Positions 8,198-17,477 are shown, counted from the stretch's first letter. The stretch: DNA of 64,000 nucleotides from Hymenobacter metallilatus (GCF_003944705.1 NZ_RWIS01000003.1:372001-436000), one strand, 5' to 3'. Made by a program: numbers and translations. Notes: generated from the sequence alone by a model not told the origin.

Positions 8198-9010
8198 ATA
8201 CGCTTCTTCCGAAGTCGGGAAGTCGCGGGCTTTTACGTCCTGAATGTAGCGCTGCACGGCGTCGTGCATCAGGTCGCCCAGCTCGGCGTAGCGGCGCAGG
8301 AAGCGGGGCTTGAACTCCTTGGTGATGCCCAGCATATCGTGCACTACCAGCACCTGCCCGTCCACGTCGGGGCCGGCACCGATGCCGATTACGGGGATTG
8401 TGAGCTTCTCGGCTACCTGCTTGGCCAGGCTGGACGGAATTTTCTCCAGCACCAGGGCAAAGCAGCCGATTTCCTGCAGCAGCAGCGCGTCTTCCAGCAG
8501 TTTCTGCGCCTCCGCTTCTTCCTTGGCCCGCACGGTGTAGGTGCCAAATTTATAAATACTTTGCGGAGTAAGCCCCAGGTGGCCCATCACCGGAATGCCG
8601 GCCGTGAGGATGCGGGTGATGCTGTCCTTGATTTCGGCCCCGCCTTCCAGCTTGATGCCATGCCCGCCCGATTCCTTCATGATGCGAATGGCGGAGCGCA
8701 GGGCCTCGGAGGAGTTGCCCTGGTAGGAGCCAAAGGGCATATCCACCACCACAAAGGCCCGCTTCACGGCCCGCACTACGCTCTGGGCGTGGTAAATCAT
8801 CTGGTCGAGGGTGATGGGGAGGGTGGTTTCGTGGCCGGCCATAACGTTGGAGGCCGAGTCGCCCACGAGCAGCACATCCACGCCCGCCCCGTCCAGAATT
8901 TGCGCCATCGAGAAGTCGTAGGCGGTGAGCATGGAAATTTTTTCGCCGCGCTGTTTCATGGCCAGCAACTGGTGCGTGGTCACGAGTTTGACTTCTTTAT
9001 GCTGAGACAT
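8195..9010 (-). CDS. panB: 3-methyl-2-oxobutanoate hydroxymethyltransferase
   Basis: First committed step of pantothenate/CoA synthesis: transfers a hydroxymethyl group from methylene-tetrahydrofolate to ketoisovalerate. The length of 271 residues is normal. Conserved blocks include [51 protein letters not shown] and [17 protein letters not shown]. It lies between the lptD-like gene (123 bp upstream) and the rluA-like gene on the same strand. No panC or panD is visible in the window. Confidence 0.96.
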   Translation of the reverse strand: MSQHKEVKLVTTHQLLAMKQRGEKISMLTAYDFSMAQILDGAGVDVLLVGDSASNVMAGHETTLPITLDQMIYHAQSVVRAVKRAFVVVDMPFGSYQGNSSEALRSAIRIMKESGGHGIKLEGGAEIKDSITRILTAGIPVMGHLGLTPQSIYKFGTYTVRAKEEAEAQKLLEDALLLQEIGCFALVLEKIPSSLAKQVAEKLTIPVIGIGAGPDVDGQVLVVHDMLGITKEFKPRFLRRYAELGDLMHDAVQRYIQDVKARDFPTSEEAY

Positions 9011-9133
9011 AGAGGTAGAGAAAAGAGAGGAAGAGAAACCGGAGGCATCGGCCTGGGGCAGGGCAAAAGTGCCTAATTTCTTTCAATCAGATGTCCCCTT
9101 GCCATTGGCAGGGTATACAGGCCGCCGCCGCCG

Positions 9134-11998
9134 TTAGTAGTTCAGGAACGTGCGGTTGCGGCTCAGCTTCAGGCTCTGGAGCAGGGTTGATTTGGCTGCA
9201 ATGGTTACGAAGTAGCCCCGGGTGGCGCCGAAGGGCCGCCAGTTCCCGTTGATCTGCCAGCAATGCAGGTCCTTGGTGAAATCCAGGGAGGTAAAAGCGG
9301 GCGTGCGGTTGATGAAGTCGTAGTTGGTGCTGAAGCCGAAGCGGAAGGTTTCGGTGAGCTTCACTGAGCCGTTCAGGTTGAGCGTAGCGGCCGTGTAGGG
9401 CGACCGGCGGGGGCGGGAAGTCAGCTCCGGCAACGGGCCCTGGTTGGCGTAGGAGGCCGTGAAGCTGGTATTCAGCTCCCAGGGAATCGAGAAATCCACG
9501 TAATCCTCGTACGGATTTATCATGCGCGGGGAGCCGAGCTGCGGGTCGTTTACCGGGGCCGCATCCCGCTGAATTGTTGATTTTTTGGTGCCCTGCGCCG
9601 GATTGAACTGGTAGGACAGAGAAGCATTGGCGGTGCTGAGGCGGGCCAGCCGGATGCGGGAAGTGGAGGGTTGGTCCTGCCACAAAAACCGGTCTTTCAG
9701 CGTACCGGTGGAGTCGCGCTGGTAAAACTCGAAGTTGGCGTTGAGCGTGACGTTGAGCTTGCGGGCCACCTGCGTGCGGAACGTTGAGGACAATGGCGCC
9801 AGTTTCAGCCGGTCGGCCGCAAAGTTGTAGCCGGTGCTGAAATCTAGCCCGTCAATCAGGCTCACCTTGTTGAAGGGCGTGTTGCCGGTGGTGTCGTTGG
9901 AGTTGCGCACCTTCATTTCCACGGCGTTCTGCAGCGAGAAGCTCAGCTGGCTGACGCGCGTGGCCGTGGGGTAGCCGTAGAGGAACCCGTTGTACTGGGG
10001 CAGCAGAAAGCCTTGGTTGTCGATGTAAGTTTGACCTTCCTCATATAGGCGGCCGGTGGCGGGGTCGCGCAGGCCGGGGGTAGCAATCCGCTCCAGCCCC
10101 GAGTTCCGGGCCGAGCTGGTGGGCGTGTAGTTGTAGTTCAGGCTGGGCGTGATTTTGTGGCGCAGCGCCTGAATCTTGTGGGTGCCCTTGCGTACAATGG
10201 TCCCGTAGAGGTTGGTGCTCATGCTGGCCCCATATGATACGGCGCTGAGACGGTTGAAGCTGGCCGTGGTATCCACCCGAATGGCTTTGGCCGTTTCGTT
10301 ATAGGAGTAGTCCAGCCGCTTGAAATACCAGATTTCGTTGTAGGTGACAGTAGGACTGAAATTGAGGTGGGCAAAATTGAAGCTGCCCAGCGTAATACCG
10401 AAATTATGGCGCATACCGGTTTGGGAGTTGCGCAGCAGCTTGCTGAGGTTGCCCAGCTTCACGGGCATAATCAGGGCCGTGTTGGAGCCGCCCAGCAGCG
10501 GAATGGCGCCGCCGTTAATCTGGCGGGCAGCAATATTATTGGACAGCTTGTTCTGGAAGGTCAGGTCGTAGGAAAAGGCCAGCTGCTCGTAGGCCTTGCG
10601 GGGCTGAATCTTCAGAATATCATACACGTACTGCCGGGCCAGCTGCGCCGATACGTCGGGCAGGGTGAAATCCATGGTGCCCGTTTGGGTGTTCTGGCTC
10701 TGGCTCAGGTTTACGCTGTAGTTGATGGGCGCGTACCGCAGCTGCTTGGAGTAGGTAACCGTGGACTGGAAGGCCGACGACAGGTAGTTCCGCACGTTGT
10801 AGGAGTTTTGGCGGAAGTAATTGTTGCTGCTCACGTTCACGTTGGCCGAAAACCGGCCGCCATTGGGGCGGGGTACGGGTGTGTGCGTCCACATCAGGGC
10901 AAAAGTTTGCTGAGAGCGGGGTACGTTGTAGGTGGGGTTGGTATTGGCATCTGTAGTACCCAGCAACCGCTCGGTGGGCTGGGAACTGTAGTTGAAAGTG
11001 AACAGGCCCTGGTAGCGGTAGCGGGTGATATACTGCATTTCCGCCGTACCGCGCCAGCCCCCAAACCGGTCGGCGTTGCCCGAGTAAATATCCCCGGTGA
11101 GGCGCACCCCAATGTGCTCATTGGCGGCCCAGTAGTAGCCTCCGTTGCGCAGGAAAAAGCCCCGGTCGGCGGCCTGCCCGAAGGTTGGAATAATCAGGCC
11201 CGAGGAGCGGCGCTTGTTTTTGGGCGAGGGGAAATACCCGAACAGAAAGCCCAGCGGCGTGGGTATATCCCCGATAACCAGGTTGAAGGGTCCCGTCACC
11301 ACGCTCTGGCCCGGTATCACCTTCATCTTGGAGGCGTTGATGTAGAAGTGCGGGTGCTCGAGGTTGCAGGTAGTGTAGCGCCCGTGCACCCCGAACATTT
11401 CGTTCAGCTGGTTTTTTTTGATGGTTTCGGCGTGGATGTAGCCTTCGCCTTGCTGGGTTACCACGTCGGTAATGCGGCCCCGCTTGCTTTTGATGTTGTA
11501 GTCGATGCGGCCGGCCTGGTAGGTTTCGGCGCCCTGCTTGAACACGGGGCGGTCCTGCACGCGGCCGGTAGTATCCTTGGCTCCCTCGGCCGTTACCAGG
11601 TTTTTGCTGTAATCCACCGTAATCAGGGCGGCTTTCAGGTTCATCTCCCCATAATCCACGCTGGCCTTGTCGTAGAGAATGGCGCGCTTATTCTGCACCT
11701 CAAACCGGATGGAGTCCTGGGCCTTGTATTTCACGGTGCTTTCCACCGCGCCCTTGCGGCCCCCGGCCGCCACCCGCACCGAGTCGGGCGTGCCCGACAC
11801 CAGGCCCGTAGTGTCGCGCACGGGCCCGGCGGGGGGCGGGTTCAGGATTTTGGGGGCCGTGGTTCGCACGTCGGCGGGTACGTTGGTAGTACCCGGGCGC
11901 TGCTGGGCGGCAGCCGGCAAGCCCAGGCTCAGCACCAGCGCAAGCAGGCCGGTAAGCCGCAGCAGCGGCCCGAACACACGCAATACAGAAAGGAACAC
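9134..11998 (-). CDS. lptD: LptD/OstA-like outer-membrane LPS assembly protein
   Basis: Predicted outer-membrane component of LPS export. A signal peptide (MFLSVLRVFGPLLRLTGLLA... ending in AAAQQ) is followed by a beta-jellyroll OstA-like part around residues 70-250 (KRAILYDKASVDYGEMNLKA; VTAEGAKDTTGRVQDRP) and a long strand-rich barrel up to the C terminus (RTFLNY). The track start at 12073 is a TTG lying inside a strong promoter match (TACCTTTG, 12056-12049), so that start is unlikely. GTG at 11998 (954 residues) or GTG at 12016 fits better. It is divergent from the amidase and upstream of panB. Symbol by homology to the Bacteroidota OstA/LptD family; the function is inferred. Confidence 0.85.
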   Translation of the reverse strand: MFLSVLRVFGPLLRLTGLLALVLSLGLPAAAQQRPGTTNVPADVRTTAPKILNPPPAGPVRDTTGLVSGTPDSVRVAAGGRKGAVESTVKYKAQDSIRFEVQNKRAILYDKASVDYGEMNLKAALITVDYSKNLVTAEGAKDTTGRVQDRPVFKQGAETYQAGRIDYNIKSKRGRITDVVTQQGEGYIHAETIKKNQLNEMFGVHGRYTTCNLEHPHFYINASKMKVIPGQSVVTGPFNLVIGDIPTPLGFLFGYFPSPKNKRRSSGLIIPTFGQAADRGFFLRNGGYYWAANEHIGVRLTGDIYSGNADRFGGWRGTAEMQYITRYRYQGLFTFNYSSQPTERLLGTTDANTNPTYNVPRSQQTFALMWTHTPVPRPNGGRFSANVNVSSNNYFRQNSYNVRNYLSSAFQSTVTYSKQLRYAPINYSVNLSQSQNTQTGTMDFTLPDVSAQLARQYVYDILKIQPRKAYEQLAFSYDLTFQNKLSNNIAARQINGGAIPLLGGSNTALIMPVKLGNLSKLLRNSQTGMRHNFGITLGSFNFAHLNFSPTVTYNEIWYFKRLDYSYNETAKAIRVDTTASFNRLSAVSYGASMSTNLYGTIVRKGTHKIQALRHKITPSLNYNYTPTSSARNSGLERIATPGLRDPATGRLYEEGQTYIDNQGFLLPQYNGFLYGYPTATRVSQLSFSLQNAVEMKVRNSNDTTGNTPFNKVSLIDGLDFSTGYNFAADRLKLAPLSSTFRTQVARKLNVTLNANFEFYQRDSTGTLKDRFLWQDQPSTSRIRLARLSTANASLSYQFNPAQGTKKSTIQRDAAPVNDPQLGSPRMINPYEDYVDFSIPWELNTSFTASYANQGPLPELTSRPRRSPYTAATLNLNGSVKLTETFRFGFSTNYDFINRTPAFTSLDFTKDLHCWQINGNWRPFGATRGYFVTIAAKSTLLQSLKLSRNRTFLNY

Positions 11999-12048
11999 AG
12001 GCGCGAATGAGGCCACGTAGTTTTTATCGTTTATTTTGTGGCGGTTTG

Positions 12049-12077
12049 CAAAGGTAGCGGGTCGCTGCCCCAACTAA
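12049..12077 (-). promoter_or_regulatory. Bacteroidota-type promoter for lptD, decides its start codon
   Basis: On the minus strand TTA (12077-12075), 18 nt, TACCTTTG (12056-12049). Transcription would begin near 12042, which excludes the TTG at 12073 as start and favours the in-frame GTGs at 12016 or 11998. Confidence 0.55.
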
Positions 12078-12085
12078 CGAACTCC

Positions 12086-12895
12086 GTGCGGAATATTGTC
12101 GCTCTGGGCACGGCGGCCCTGTTTTCCCTCGCCGGATTTGCTTTTCCTCAGAATTCGGAGCCGGTGGCGGGGCCGTTGCCGGCGCGGTATCGGCTGCGGA
12201 CGGTGGTGCTCGATGCGGGGCATGGAGGAAAGGATAGAGGCTGCGCCGGCGTGAAAGCCCGCGAGGCTGATGTAGCGCTAAAAATAATTTTGGCCCTGGG
12301 CCGGCAGATAGAAGAGAACATGCCGGACGTAAAGGTTGTATACACCCGCAAAACTGACGTATTTGTGGAGCTGGCCGACCGGGCGGGCATTGCCAATAAG
12401 AACAACGCCGACCTGTTTATTTCGGTACACTGCAACGCCTCAGCCGCCTCGGCCAACGGGACCGAAGTGTGGACCATGGGGCCGCACAAAACCGATGCCA
12501 ACCTGACCGTAGCCAAGCGCGAAAACTCGGTAATTCTGCAGGAAGACAATTACAAGGAGCGTTACAATGGCTTCGACCCCACTTCCCCCCAGAGTCATAT
12601 TCTGTTTTCGCTTTACCAGAGTGCCCACATTGTAAACAGCATCCGGTTTGCCCAGAAAGTGGACCGGCAGTTTCGTACTACCGTGGGCCGGCCTTCCCGG
12701 GGCGTGAAGCAGGCGGGCTTTCTGGTGCTCTGGAAATCAACCATGCCGGCTGTGCTTATTGAGTCAGGCTTTCTTACGAACCGGCAGGAAGAACTGTATC
12801 TGAACGATAAGACCAATCAGACGTATATGGCCTCGGGTATTTACCGGGCCTTCCGCGACTATAAAAACGAGCTGGAAGCCACCTCGGGCGAATAA
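12086..12895 (+). CDS. N-acetylmuramoyl-L-alanine amidase (Amidase_3 type)
   Basis: Periplasmic zinc enzyme cleaving the bond between MurNAc and the stem peptide, used in cell separation. Family motifs: VVLDAGHGGKDRGC with the first zinc His, a Glu in KAREADVALK, SVHCNA with the second His, and the catalytic-Glu motif VLIESGFLTN. The track start (GTG 12038) overlaps the divergent lptD promoter. GTG 12086 gives MRNIVALGTAALFSLAGFAF, a good signal peptide, and 269 residues, so it was preferred. It is followed after 66 bp by the MCE gene on the same strand, probably co-transcribed. Confidence 0.9.
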   Translation: MRNIVALGTAALFSLAGFAFPQNSEPVAGPLPARYRLRTVVLDAGHGGKDRGCAGVKAREADVALKIILALGRQIEENMPDVKVVYTRKTDVFVELADRAGIANKNNADLFISVHCNASAASANGTEVWTMGPHKTDANLTVAKRENSVILQEDNYKERYNGFDPTSPQSHILFSLYQSAHIVNSIRFAQKVDRQFRTTVGRPSRGVKQAGFLVLWKSTMPAVLIESGFLTNRQEELYLNDKTNQTYMASGIYRAFRDYKNELEATSGE

Positions 12896-12961
12896 TCCCC
12901 GCCGGGCATTGCAACCCGGCTCTGGCTTCCTGACTCTCCCTCCAACCAACCGCAGACCACC

Positions 12962-13963
12962 GTGTCGAAAGAAATTAAAGTAGCCCTGCTGGGTATTGTG
13001 GCCATTGCCCTGCTCGTTGTGGGCTTCAACTTCCTGAAAGGAAGCAACCTGCTATCTTCCGACCGGACCTACTACGCCAAGTACGACAACGTAGACGGCC
13101 TGAACGTGGGCAACCCGGTGGTGCTGAACGGCATCAAGGTGGGCCAGGTAAAGGAAATGACGCTGGTGCCTGAGGAAGGTAACCGCGTGAAAGTGGCCCT
13201 GGAGCTGCAAAAAGGTGTTACCGTCGGCGACTCTACGGTAGCCTCGCTGAGCGGCTCCCTGCTGGGCTCCAAAACCATTACCCTGTTTCTGGGCAAGGAC
13301 AGCAAGGTGTACGACGGGGGCGAGGAGCTGAAATCCTACACCGTGGCCAGCATTACCGATGCCTTTCAGGCCAAGGCCCTGCCCGTGCTCGGCACCGTCG
13401 ACTCCACCCTGATTAAGGTGAACGGCTTCCTGAATAAGGATGCCAAAGTAAGCCTGCAGGCTACCCTGCTCAACGCCCAGGGCAGTACCGAGGCCCTGAA
13501 AAACCTGCTGCTGATGAACCAGCGCAACATCAACCAGATTACCACCAACATGGCCCGCCTGACCGCAGAGCTGAATAAAACCAGCGCTAAATTCGACCGG
13601 ATTGCCAGCAACTTCTCCACGCTCAGCGACTCACTGAAAAATGCTCCGGTGGGCCCGGCCATGCGCAAGCTCAACGCTACCATGACAGAAGCCCAGGGAA
13701 CCATGACCACGCTCAACCGCTCTTTGTCGGATCAGAAAGGCTCATTGGGCAAGCTCATCAGTGACTCTACGCTGTACAACAACCTCAACGCCACGGCCGC
13801 CAGCTCTAATGCCTTGCTGCAGGACCTGAAAGCTAACCCCAAGAACTACGTGCACTTCTCGGTGTTTGGGGGGGGGGGCAAGGCCAAGAAAGAAACAGAA
13901 ACCACCACCGTGAAACCCAACGGTACTACCACTGAAACCGAAGTGAAAACGACGGTAAAGTAG
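12962..13963 (+). CDS. MCE/MlaD-family lipid transport substrate-binding protein
   Basis: Membrane-anchored periplasmic protein of the MlaD type, thought to ferry phospholipids between membranes. GTG start 12962. The N-terminal membrane anchor is VALLGIVAIALLVVGFNFL (residues 7-25). The MCE domain covers about residues 38-120 (YDNVDGLNVGNPVVLNGIKVGQV). A long helical coiled-coil region follows (residues 150-290) and then a Thr/Lys/Glu tail. No mlaE or mlaF lies beside it in this window, so its ABC partner must be elsewhere. An intrinsic terminator follows. A run of nine Gs near the 3' end (around 13868) is a possible slippage site. Confidence 0.9.
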   Translation: MSKEIKVALLGIVAIALLVVGFNFLKGSNLLSSDRTYYAKYDNVDGLNVGNPVVLNGIKVGQVKEMTLVPEEGNRVKVALELQKGVTVGDSTVASLSGSLLGSKTITLFLGKDSKVYDGGEELKSYTVASITDAFQAKALPVLGTVDSTLIKVNGFLNKDAKVSLQATLLNAQGSTEALKNLLLMNQRNINQITTNMARLTAELNKTSAKFDRIASNFSTLSDSLKNAPVGPAMRKLNATMTEAQGTMTTLNRSLSDQKGSLGKLISDSTLYNNLNATAASSNALLQDLKANPKNYVHFSVFGGGGKAKKETETTTVKPNGTTTETEVKTTVK

Positions 13964-13989
13964 GTGTCGGCCACAAACGGCAATCCTCT

Positions 13990-13997
13990 TACCTTTG
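13990..13997 (+). promoter_or_regulatory. possible -7 box for the carboxylase gene
   Basis: TACCTTTG, a full match to TAnnTTTG, sits immediately upstream of the terminator hairpin. A transcript starting near 14004 would lack the left arm of the hairpin and could read on to the carboxylase. No clear -33 TTG was seen. Confidence 0.3.
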
Positions 13998-13998
13998 A

Positions 13999-14027
13999 AT
14001 CCGCCCCGTGAGGGGCGGATTTTTTTG
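13999..14027 (+). terminator. intrinsic terminator after the MCE gene
   Basis: A perfect 9-bp stem ATCCGCCCC/GGGGCGGAT with GTGA loop followed by seven Ts. Confidence 0.85.
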
Positions 14028-14039
14028 TTCTGCCCAAAG

Positions 14040-14158
14040 GTGAAATAGTGAGATGGTGAAAAGGTGGGCTTGCTGTGCTGATGACTTACGCGGGGCGAAT
14101 GGCCCGGCACAAGTTGCCGAAACGGCAAACTCACCCTTTCACCATCTCACTATTTCAC
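14040..14158. repeat. low-complexity inverted repeat element upstream of carboxylase gene
   Basis: 27-bp arms (GTGAAATAGTGAGATGGTGA... at 14040-14066, inverse at 14132-14158) with one mismatch, around a 65-nt core. The same words occur at 57880-58052 and, with variation, at 36270, 49376-49494 and 21482. It ends 23 bp before the carboxylase ATG. Confidence 0.85.
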
Positions 14159-14181
14159 TGCTCCCACCCATTCCCACCCCA

Positions 14182-15810
14182 ATGAACCTCGAATTCAACA
14201 AGAACGAAGACAGCATCAAGCAACTTAACTTTCAGCTGAAAAAACGGCTGGAAAAAGTGCAGCTCGGCGGCGGCGAGAAGCGCATTGCCGCCCACAAAGC
14301 CAAGGGCAAGCTCACCGCCCGGGAGCGGATAGAGTATCTGCTCGATACAGGCGCGGAAACCGTGGAAATCGGGGCGTTTGCCGGGGAGGGCATGTACAAG
14401 GAAGAAGGAGGCTGCCCCTCGGGCGGCGTGGTGGTGGTAATTGGCTGGGTGCAGGGCCGGCAGTGCGTGGTAGTAGCCAACGACGCCACTGTAAAGGCCG
14501 GGGCCTGGTTCCCGATTACGGCCAAAAAGAACCTGCGGGCCCAGGAAATCAGCATCGAAAACAAGCTGCCCATTATCTACCTCGTCGATTCGGCGGGCGT
14601 GTACCTGCCCATGCAGGACGAAATCTTCCCCGATAAGGAGCACTTCGGCCGCATCTTCCGCAACAACGCCGTAATGAGCAGCATGGGTATCGTGCAGCTG
14701 GCCGCCATCATGGGCCCCTGCGTGGCTGGTGGGGCTTACCTGCCTATTATGTCCGACGAGGCCATGATTGTGGACGGTACCGGCTCGGTATTTCTGGCGG
14801 GCTCCTACCTGGTGAAGTCGGCCATTGGGGAAAGCATTGACAATGAGACGCTGGGCGGGGCCACCACGCACTCCGAAATTTCGGGTGTGACGGACTACAA
14901 GTTTGCCAACGACGAGGAGTGCCTCGACCACATCCGCAACATCTTCGATAAGATGGGCGGGCAGGCTACAGCTGGCTTCTCGCGCAAAGCGCCCCTGGCT
15001 CCGGCCCAGGACGAGAAGGAAATCTACGGTCTGCTGCCCGCCGACCGCGCCAAGCCCTACGACATGATGGACATCATCAACCGCTTGGTGGACAACTCGG
15101 AGTTTGAGCCTTATAAGGATCTTTATGGTCAGAGCCTGATTTGCGGGCTGGCGCGCATTGATGGCTGGGCCGTGGGCATCGTGGCCAACCAGCGCAAAAT
15201 CGTGAAGACCAAGAAGGGCGCCATGCAGATGGGCGGTGTTATCTATTCCGACTCGGCCGACAAGGCCGCGCGCTTCATCATGAACTGCAACCAGAAGAAG
15301 ATTCCGCTGGTGTTCCTGCACGATGTGTCGGGCTTCATGGTGGGCTCCCAATCAGAGCACGGCGGCATCATCAAGGATGGAGCCAAGATGGTGAATGCCA
15401 TGGCCAACTCCGTGGTGCCGAAGTTTTCGGTGATTGTGGGCAACAGCTACGGGGCCGGCAACTACGCCATGTGCGGCAAAGCCTACGACCCCCGCCTGAT
15501 TGTGGCCTGGCCCACTGCCCAGCTGGCCGTGATGAGCGGGGCCGCCGCCGCCAACACGCTCCTCCAAATTCAGGTAGCCGCCGCCGAGGGCAAGGGCGAA
15601 AAGCTGACGGACGAGGCCAAAAAGGAAATGTTCGACAACATCAAGGCCCGCTACGACGAGCAGCTCTCGCCCTACTACGCCGCCGCCCGCCTCTGGGTGG
15701 ATGCCATCATCGACCCGCTGGAAACCCGCAGAGTCATTTCCCAGGGCATTTCAATGGCCAACCACGCGCCGATTGAAAAGGCGTATAATGTGGGTGTGAT
15801 TCAGGTGTGA
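14182..15810 (+). CDS. acyl-CoA carboxylase, carboxyltransferase (beta) subunit
   Basis: Biotin-dependent carboxyltransferase moving the carboxyl group from biotin to an acyl-CoA, most likely propionyl-CoA (or methylcrotonyl-CoA). The chosen ATG 14182 (MNLEFNKNEDSIKQLNFQL) gives 542 residues; the track ORF begins 43 codons earlier in repeat DNA. N-terminal crotonase-like half with IYLVDSAGVYLPMQDE and MGPCVAGGAYLPIMSDEA; C-terminal half with VFLHDVSGFMVG, GNSYGAGNYAMCG and AVMSGAAAANTLL. No biotin carboxylase or biotin-carrier gene is adjacent. The stop overlaps the next start in TGATG. Residues such as YLPMQDEIFPDKEHFGRIF resemble methylcrotonyl-CoA carboxylase beta subunits, so the substrate is open. 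Confidence 0.9.
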   Translation: MNLEFNKNEDSIKQLNFQLKKRLEKVQLGGGEKRIAAHKAKGKLTARERIEYLLDTGAETVEIGAFAGEGMYKEEGGCPSGGVVVVIGWVQGRQCVVVANDATVKAGAWFPITAKKNLRAQEISIENKLPIIYLVDSAGVYLPMQDEIFPDKEHFGRIFRNNAVMSSMGIVQLAAIMGPCVAGGAYLPIMSDEAMIVDGTGSVFLAGSYLVKSAIGESIDNETLGGATTHSEISGVTDYKFANDEECLDHIRNIFDKMGGQATAGFSRKAPLAPAQDEKEIYGLLPADRAKPYDMMDIINRLVDNSEFEPYKDLYGQSLICGLARIDGWAVGIVANQRKIVKTKKGAMQMGGVIYSDSADKAARFIMNCNQKKIPLVFLHDVSGFMVGSQSEHGGIIKDGAKMVNAMANSVVPKFSVIVGNSYGAGNYAMCGKAYDPRLIVAWPTAQLAVMSGAAAANTLLQIQVAAAEGKGEKLTDEAKKEMFDNIKARYDEQLSPYYAAARLWVDAIIDPLETRRVISQGISMANHAPIEKAYNVGVIQV

Positions 15811-16298
15811 TGACGATTCTGCTTGAAAATCCTCCTCAGTTCCGGTGGCAGACGGATATGGATAACCTATTGCCCGCTATTAGGCAGCAGGTTGAAGAAC
15901 TGAACTGGGTTATTTCTAATCTGCAATGTTGGCACCTCAAGGACTTTGTGCCAACAGTTGCTGACTGGGAGAAACAGCAGGAAAACTCATATATCGTCAT
16001 ACCTGGGAAGATTCTGTATGACGTTATGGTCAATCAAGGCATTCAGATAGTATGGGGTGTTTTCTGTGGTATAGCAGGCGAAGTACCTGAACTGTCTTTT
16101 GATGAAATACCGTACGCCGACGGAAATCGGGAGCTATGGACTGAGCCGGAATCATTGCAGTTAGCTGCTGCTGCGTTAGAAATCGTGTGCTTCGACAGCA
16201 GTGTGACCATTGTAAAGTTTAGGAATGAGGAATTAGGATGTCAGTTTTTAGATGCATTTCCGGATGGGCAAGTTCTGCGAACCACTGCAGTTGAATAG
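15810..16298 (+). CDS. small hypothetical protein coupled to the carboxylase gene
   Basis: A 162-residue soluble protein that I do not recognise. Start ATG 15810 shares the A of the carboxylase TGA (TGATG), so translation may be coupled; the track's GTG 15807 is one codon earlier. It has many acidic residues and Trp (FRWQTDMDNLLPAIRQQVEE, ADGNRELWTEPESLQLAAA) and no signal or membrane segment. It is visibly AT-richer than the carboxylase and unrelated in style, which suggests later arrival. Size and composition recall small immunity-type or SMI1-like accessory proteins, but no motif proves this. Confidence 0.65.
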   Translation: MTILLENPPQFRWQTDMDNLLPAIRQQVEELNWVISNLQCWHLKDFVPTVADWEKQQENSYIVIPGKILYDVMVNQGIQIVWGVFCGIAGEVPELSFDEIPYADGNRELWTEPESLQLAAAALEIVCFDSSVTIVKFRNEELGCQFLDAFPDGQVLRTTAVE

Positions 16299-16400
16299 GG
16301 GTTTTGAAAGGCCTCTATTTATTAGCCGGCTGCAATAGCGTGAGCAGAACTCCTCTTCGCCACCGGGTAGAAAACGTCATAACATCTTCCACTTACTGCG

Positions 16401-16437
16401 GCCCGCCAGCTTCACTTGAAGCGGCGGGCTGTTGTTT
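16401..16437 (+). terminator. intrinsic terminator after the carboxylase/orphan pair
   Basis: GCCCGCC...GGCGGGC stem with an inner GCTTCA/TGAAGC helix, followed by TGTTGTTTTTTT. Confidence 0.65.
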
Positions 16438-16506
16438 TTTTCGGAAGCAAACAGACAGGAAATCCGGCTGTGGATTGTAACTCGCAGCCACACTCATGGC
16501 TACACT

Positions 16507-17367
16507 ATGCTCAAATCTATCCTGCCCGTTATGTTCTGCGCTGTTTCCGGCGTAAGCTGGGCCCAAACGTCCCCCAAGCCCGCCGAGGTAATGGTGGTGG
16601 GCTGCGACCATCTCAACCAGATTTACAAACCTGCCAAGCCTGCCACCGACGTGCTGACGCCTCAGGGTCAGCAGGAAATAAGCCGGTTCACGGCCGCCAT
16701 TGCCCGGTTTCGCCCCGATATGTTGGTAGTGGAAATGCTGCCCGAGGAGCAGCCCCGCCTCGACAGCCTCTACGCCCTCTACCGGCAGGATAAGCTGGAC
16801 CTAGCCGCGCTGCCCGGCGGCCGGAGCGAAGTGTACCAGGTAGCGTTTCGGCTGGGCAAGCAGCTGCAGCTGCCCCGGATTTACTGCGCCAATGCCCCGG
16901 GCGGCACGTCGCAGGGCATTTTACGCACCGGCCAGAACATTGAACTGTACCAGCAGGCCGGGGCGGAGCTGAGCAAAGTAGCCGGGGCCAAGCGGGCTGC
17001 GCTGGAAGATGGCAGCCTGCCGTTGTCCCGCTACTTGGCCACCCTCAACCAGCCCGAAATTTACAACCTGGTGTACCGGCTGCGCTACGTAACACCGGCC
17101 CGCGTCACCAACGGCCGCTTCACCAACCCTGACGCGGCCGTGGACACGGCCTTCATCAACCCGCGCTACATTGGGGCGGAGCTGATATCAGTGTTCAAGA
17201 ACCGGGACTATAAAATCTACTCCAACATCGTGACGCAGGCGCTGCCGGTCCGGCCGCAGCGGGTGCTGGCCCTGTTTGGCGCGGCCCACATCGGCTCGTT
17301 GCAAAGCATCTTCGCCAGTGACCCGGAGTTTCGGGTGGTGGAGTCGCGGAAGTATCTGAAAAAGTAG
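16507..17367 (+). CDS. DUF5694-type exported protein
   Basis: A 286-residue exported protein. The signal peptide MLKSILPVMFCAVSGVSWAQ is followed by VMVVGCDHLNQIYKPAKPATDVLTPQG and FRPDMLVVEMLPEEQPRLDS, and near the C terminus RVLALFGAAHIGSLQSIFAS. This 'H...E...GAAH' layout is that of DUF5694 proteins, related in arrangement to TraB/ChaN/Tiki-like proteins, whose biochemical role is unsettled. ATG 16507 was chosen because the track's first 25 residues are not signal-like. It is monogenic between the terminator and the pyruvate oxidase gene. Confidence 0.75.
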   Translation: MLKSILPVMFCAVSGVSWAQTSPKPAEVMVVGCDHLNQIYKPAKPATDVLTPQGQQEISRFTAAIARFRPDMLVVEMLPEEQPRLDSLYALYRQDKLDLAALPGGRSEVYQVAFRLGKQLQLPRIYCANAPGGTSQGILRTGQNIELYQQAGAELSKVAGAKRAALEDGSLPLSRYLATLNQPEIYNLVYRLRYVTPARVTNGRFTNPDAAVDTAFINPRYIGAELISVFKNRDYKIYSNIVTQALPVRPQRVLALFGAAHIGSLQSIFASDPEFRVVESRKYLKK

Positions 17368-17477
17368 GCAGCACATTCTGAACGCAGGTTGTGGGTAGCA
17401 CGGCTGCTACGTGAGGGTGATGGTCAGAAAAGTGAAAGTTGCCGTATAGCCTTCCGGACTTAACTCCTCTGAAGACA

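Noticed and set aside
10367-12010. 547-residue plus-strand ORF opposite lptD
   Set aside because: Shadow of the lptD-like gene; no motifs and no promoter.
14155-15351. 398-residue minus-strand ORF opposite the carboxylase gene
   Set aside because: Shadow of a highly conserved carboxyltransferase.
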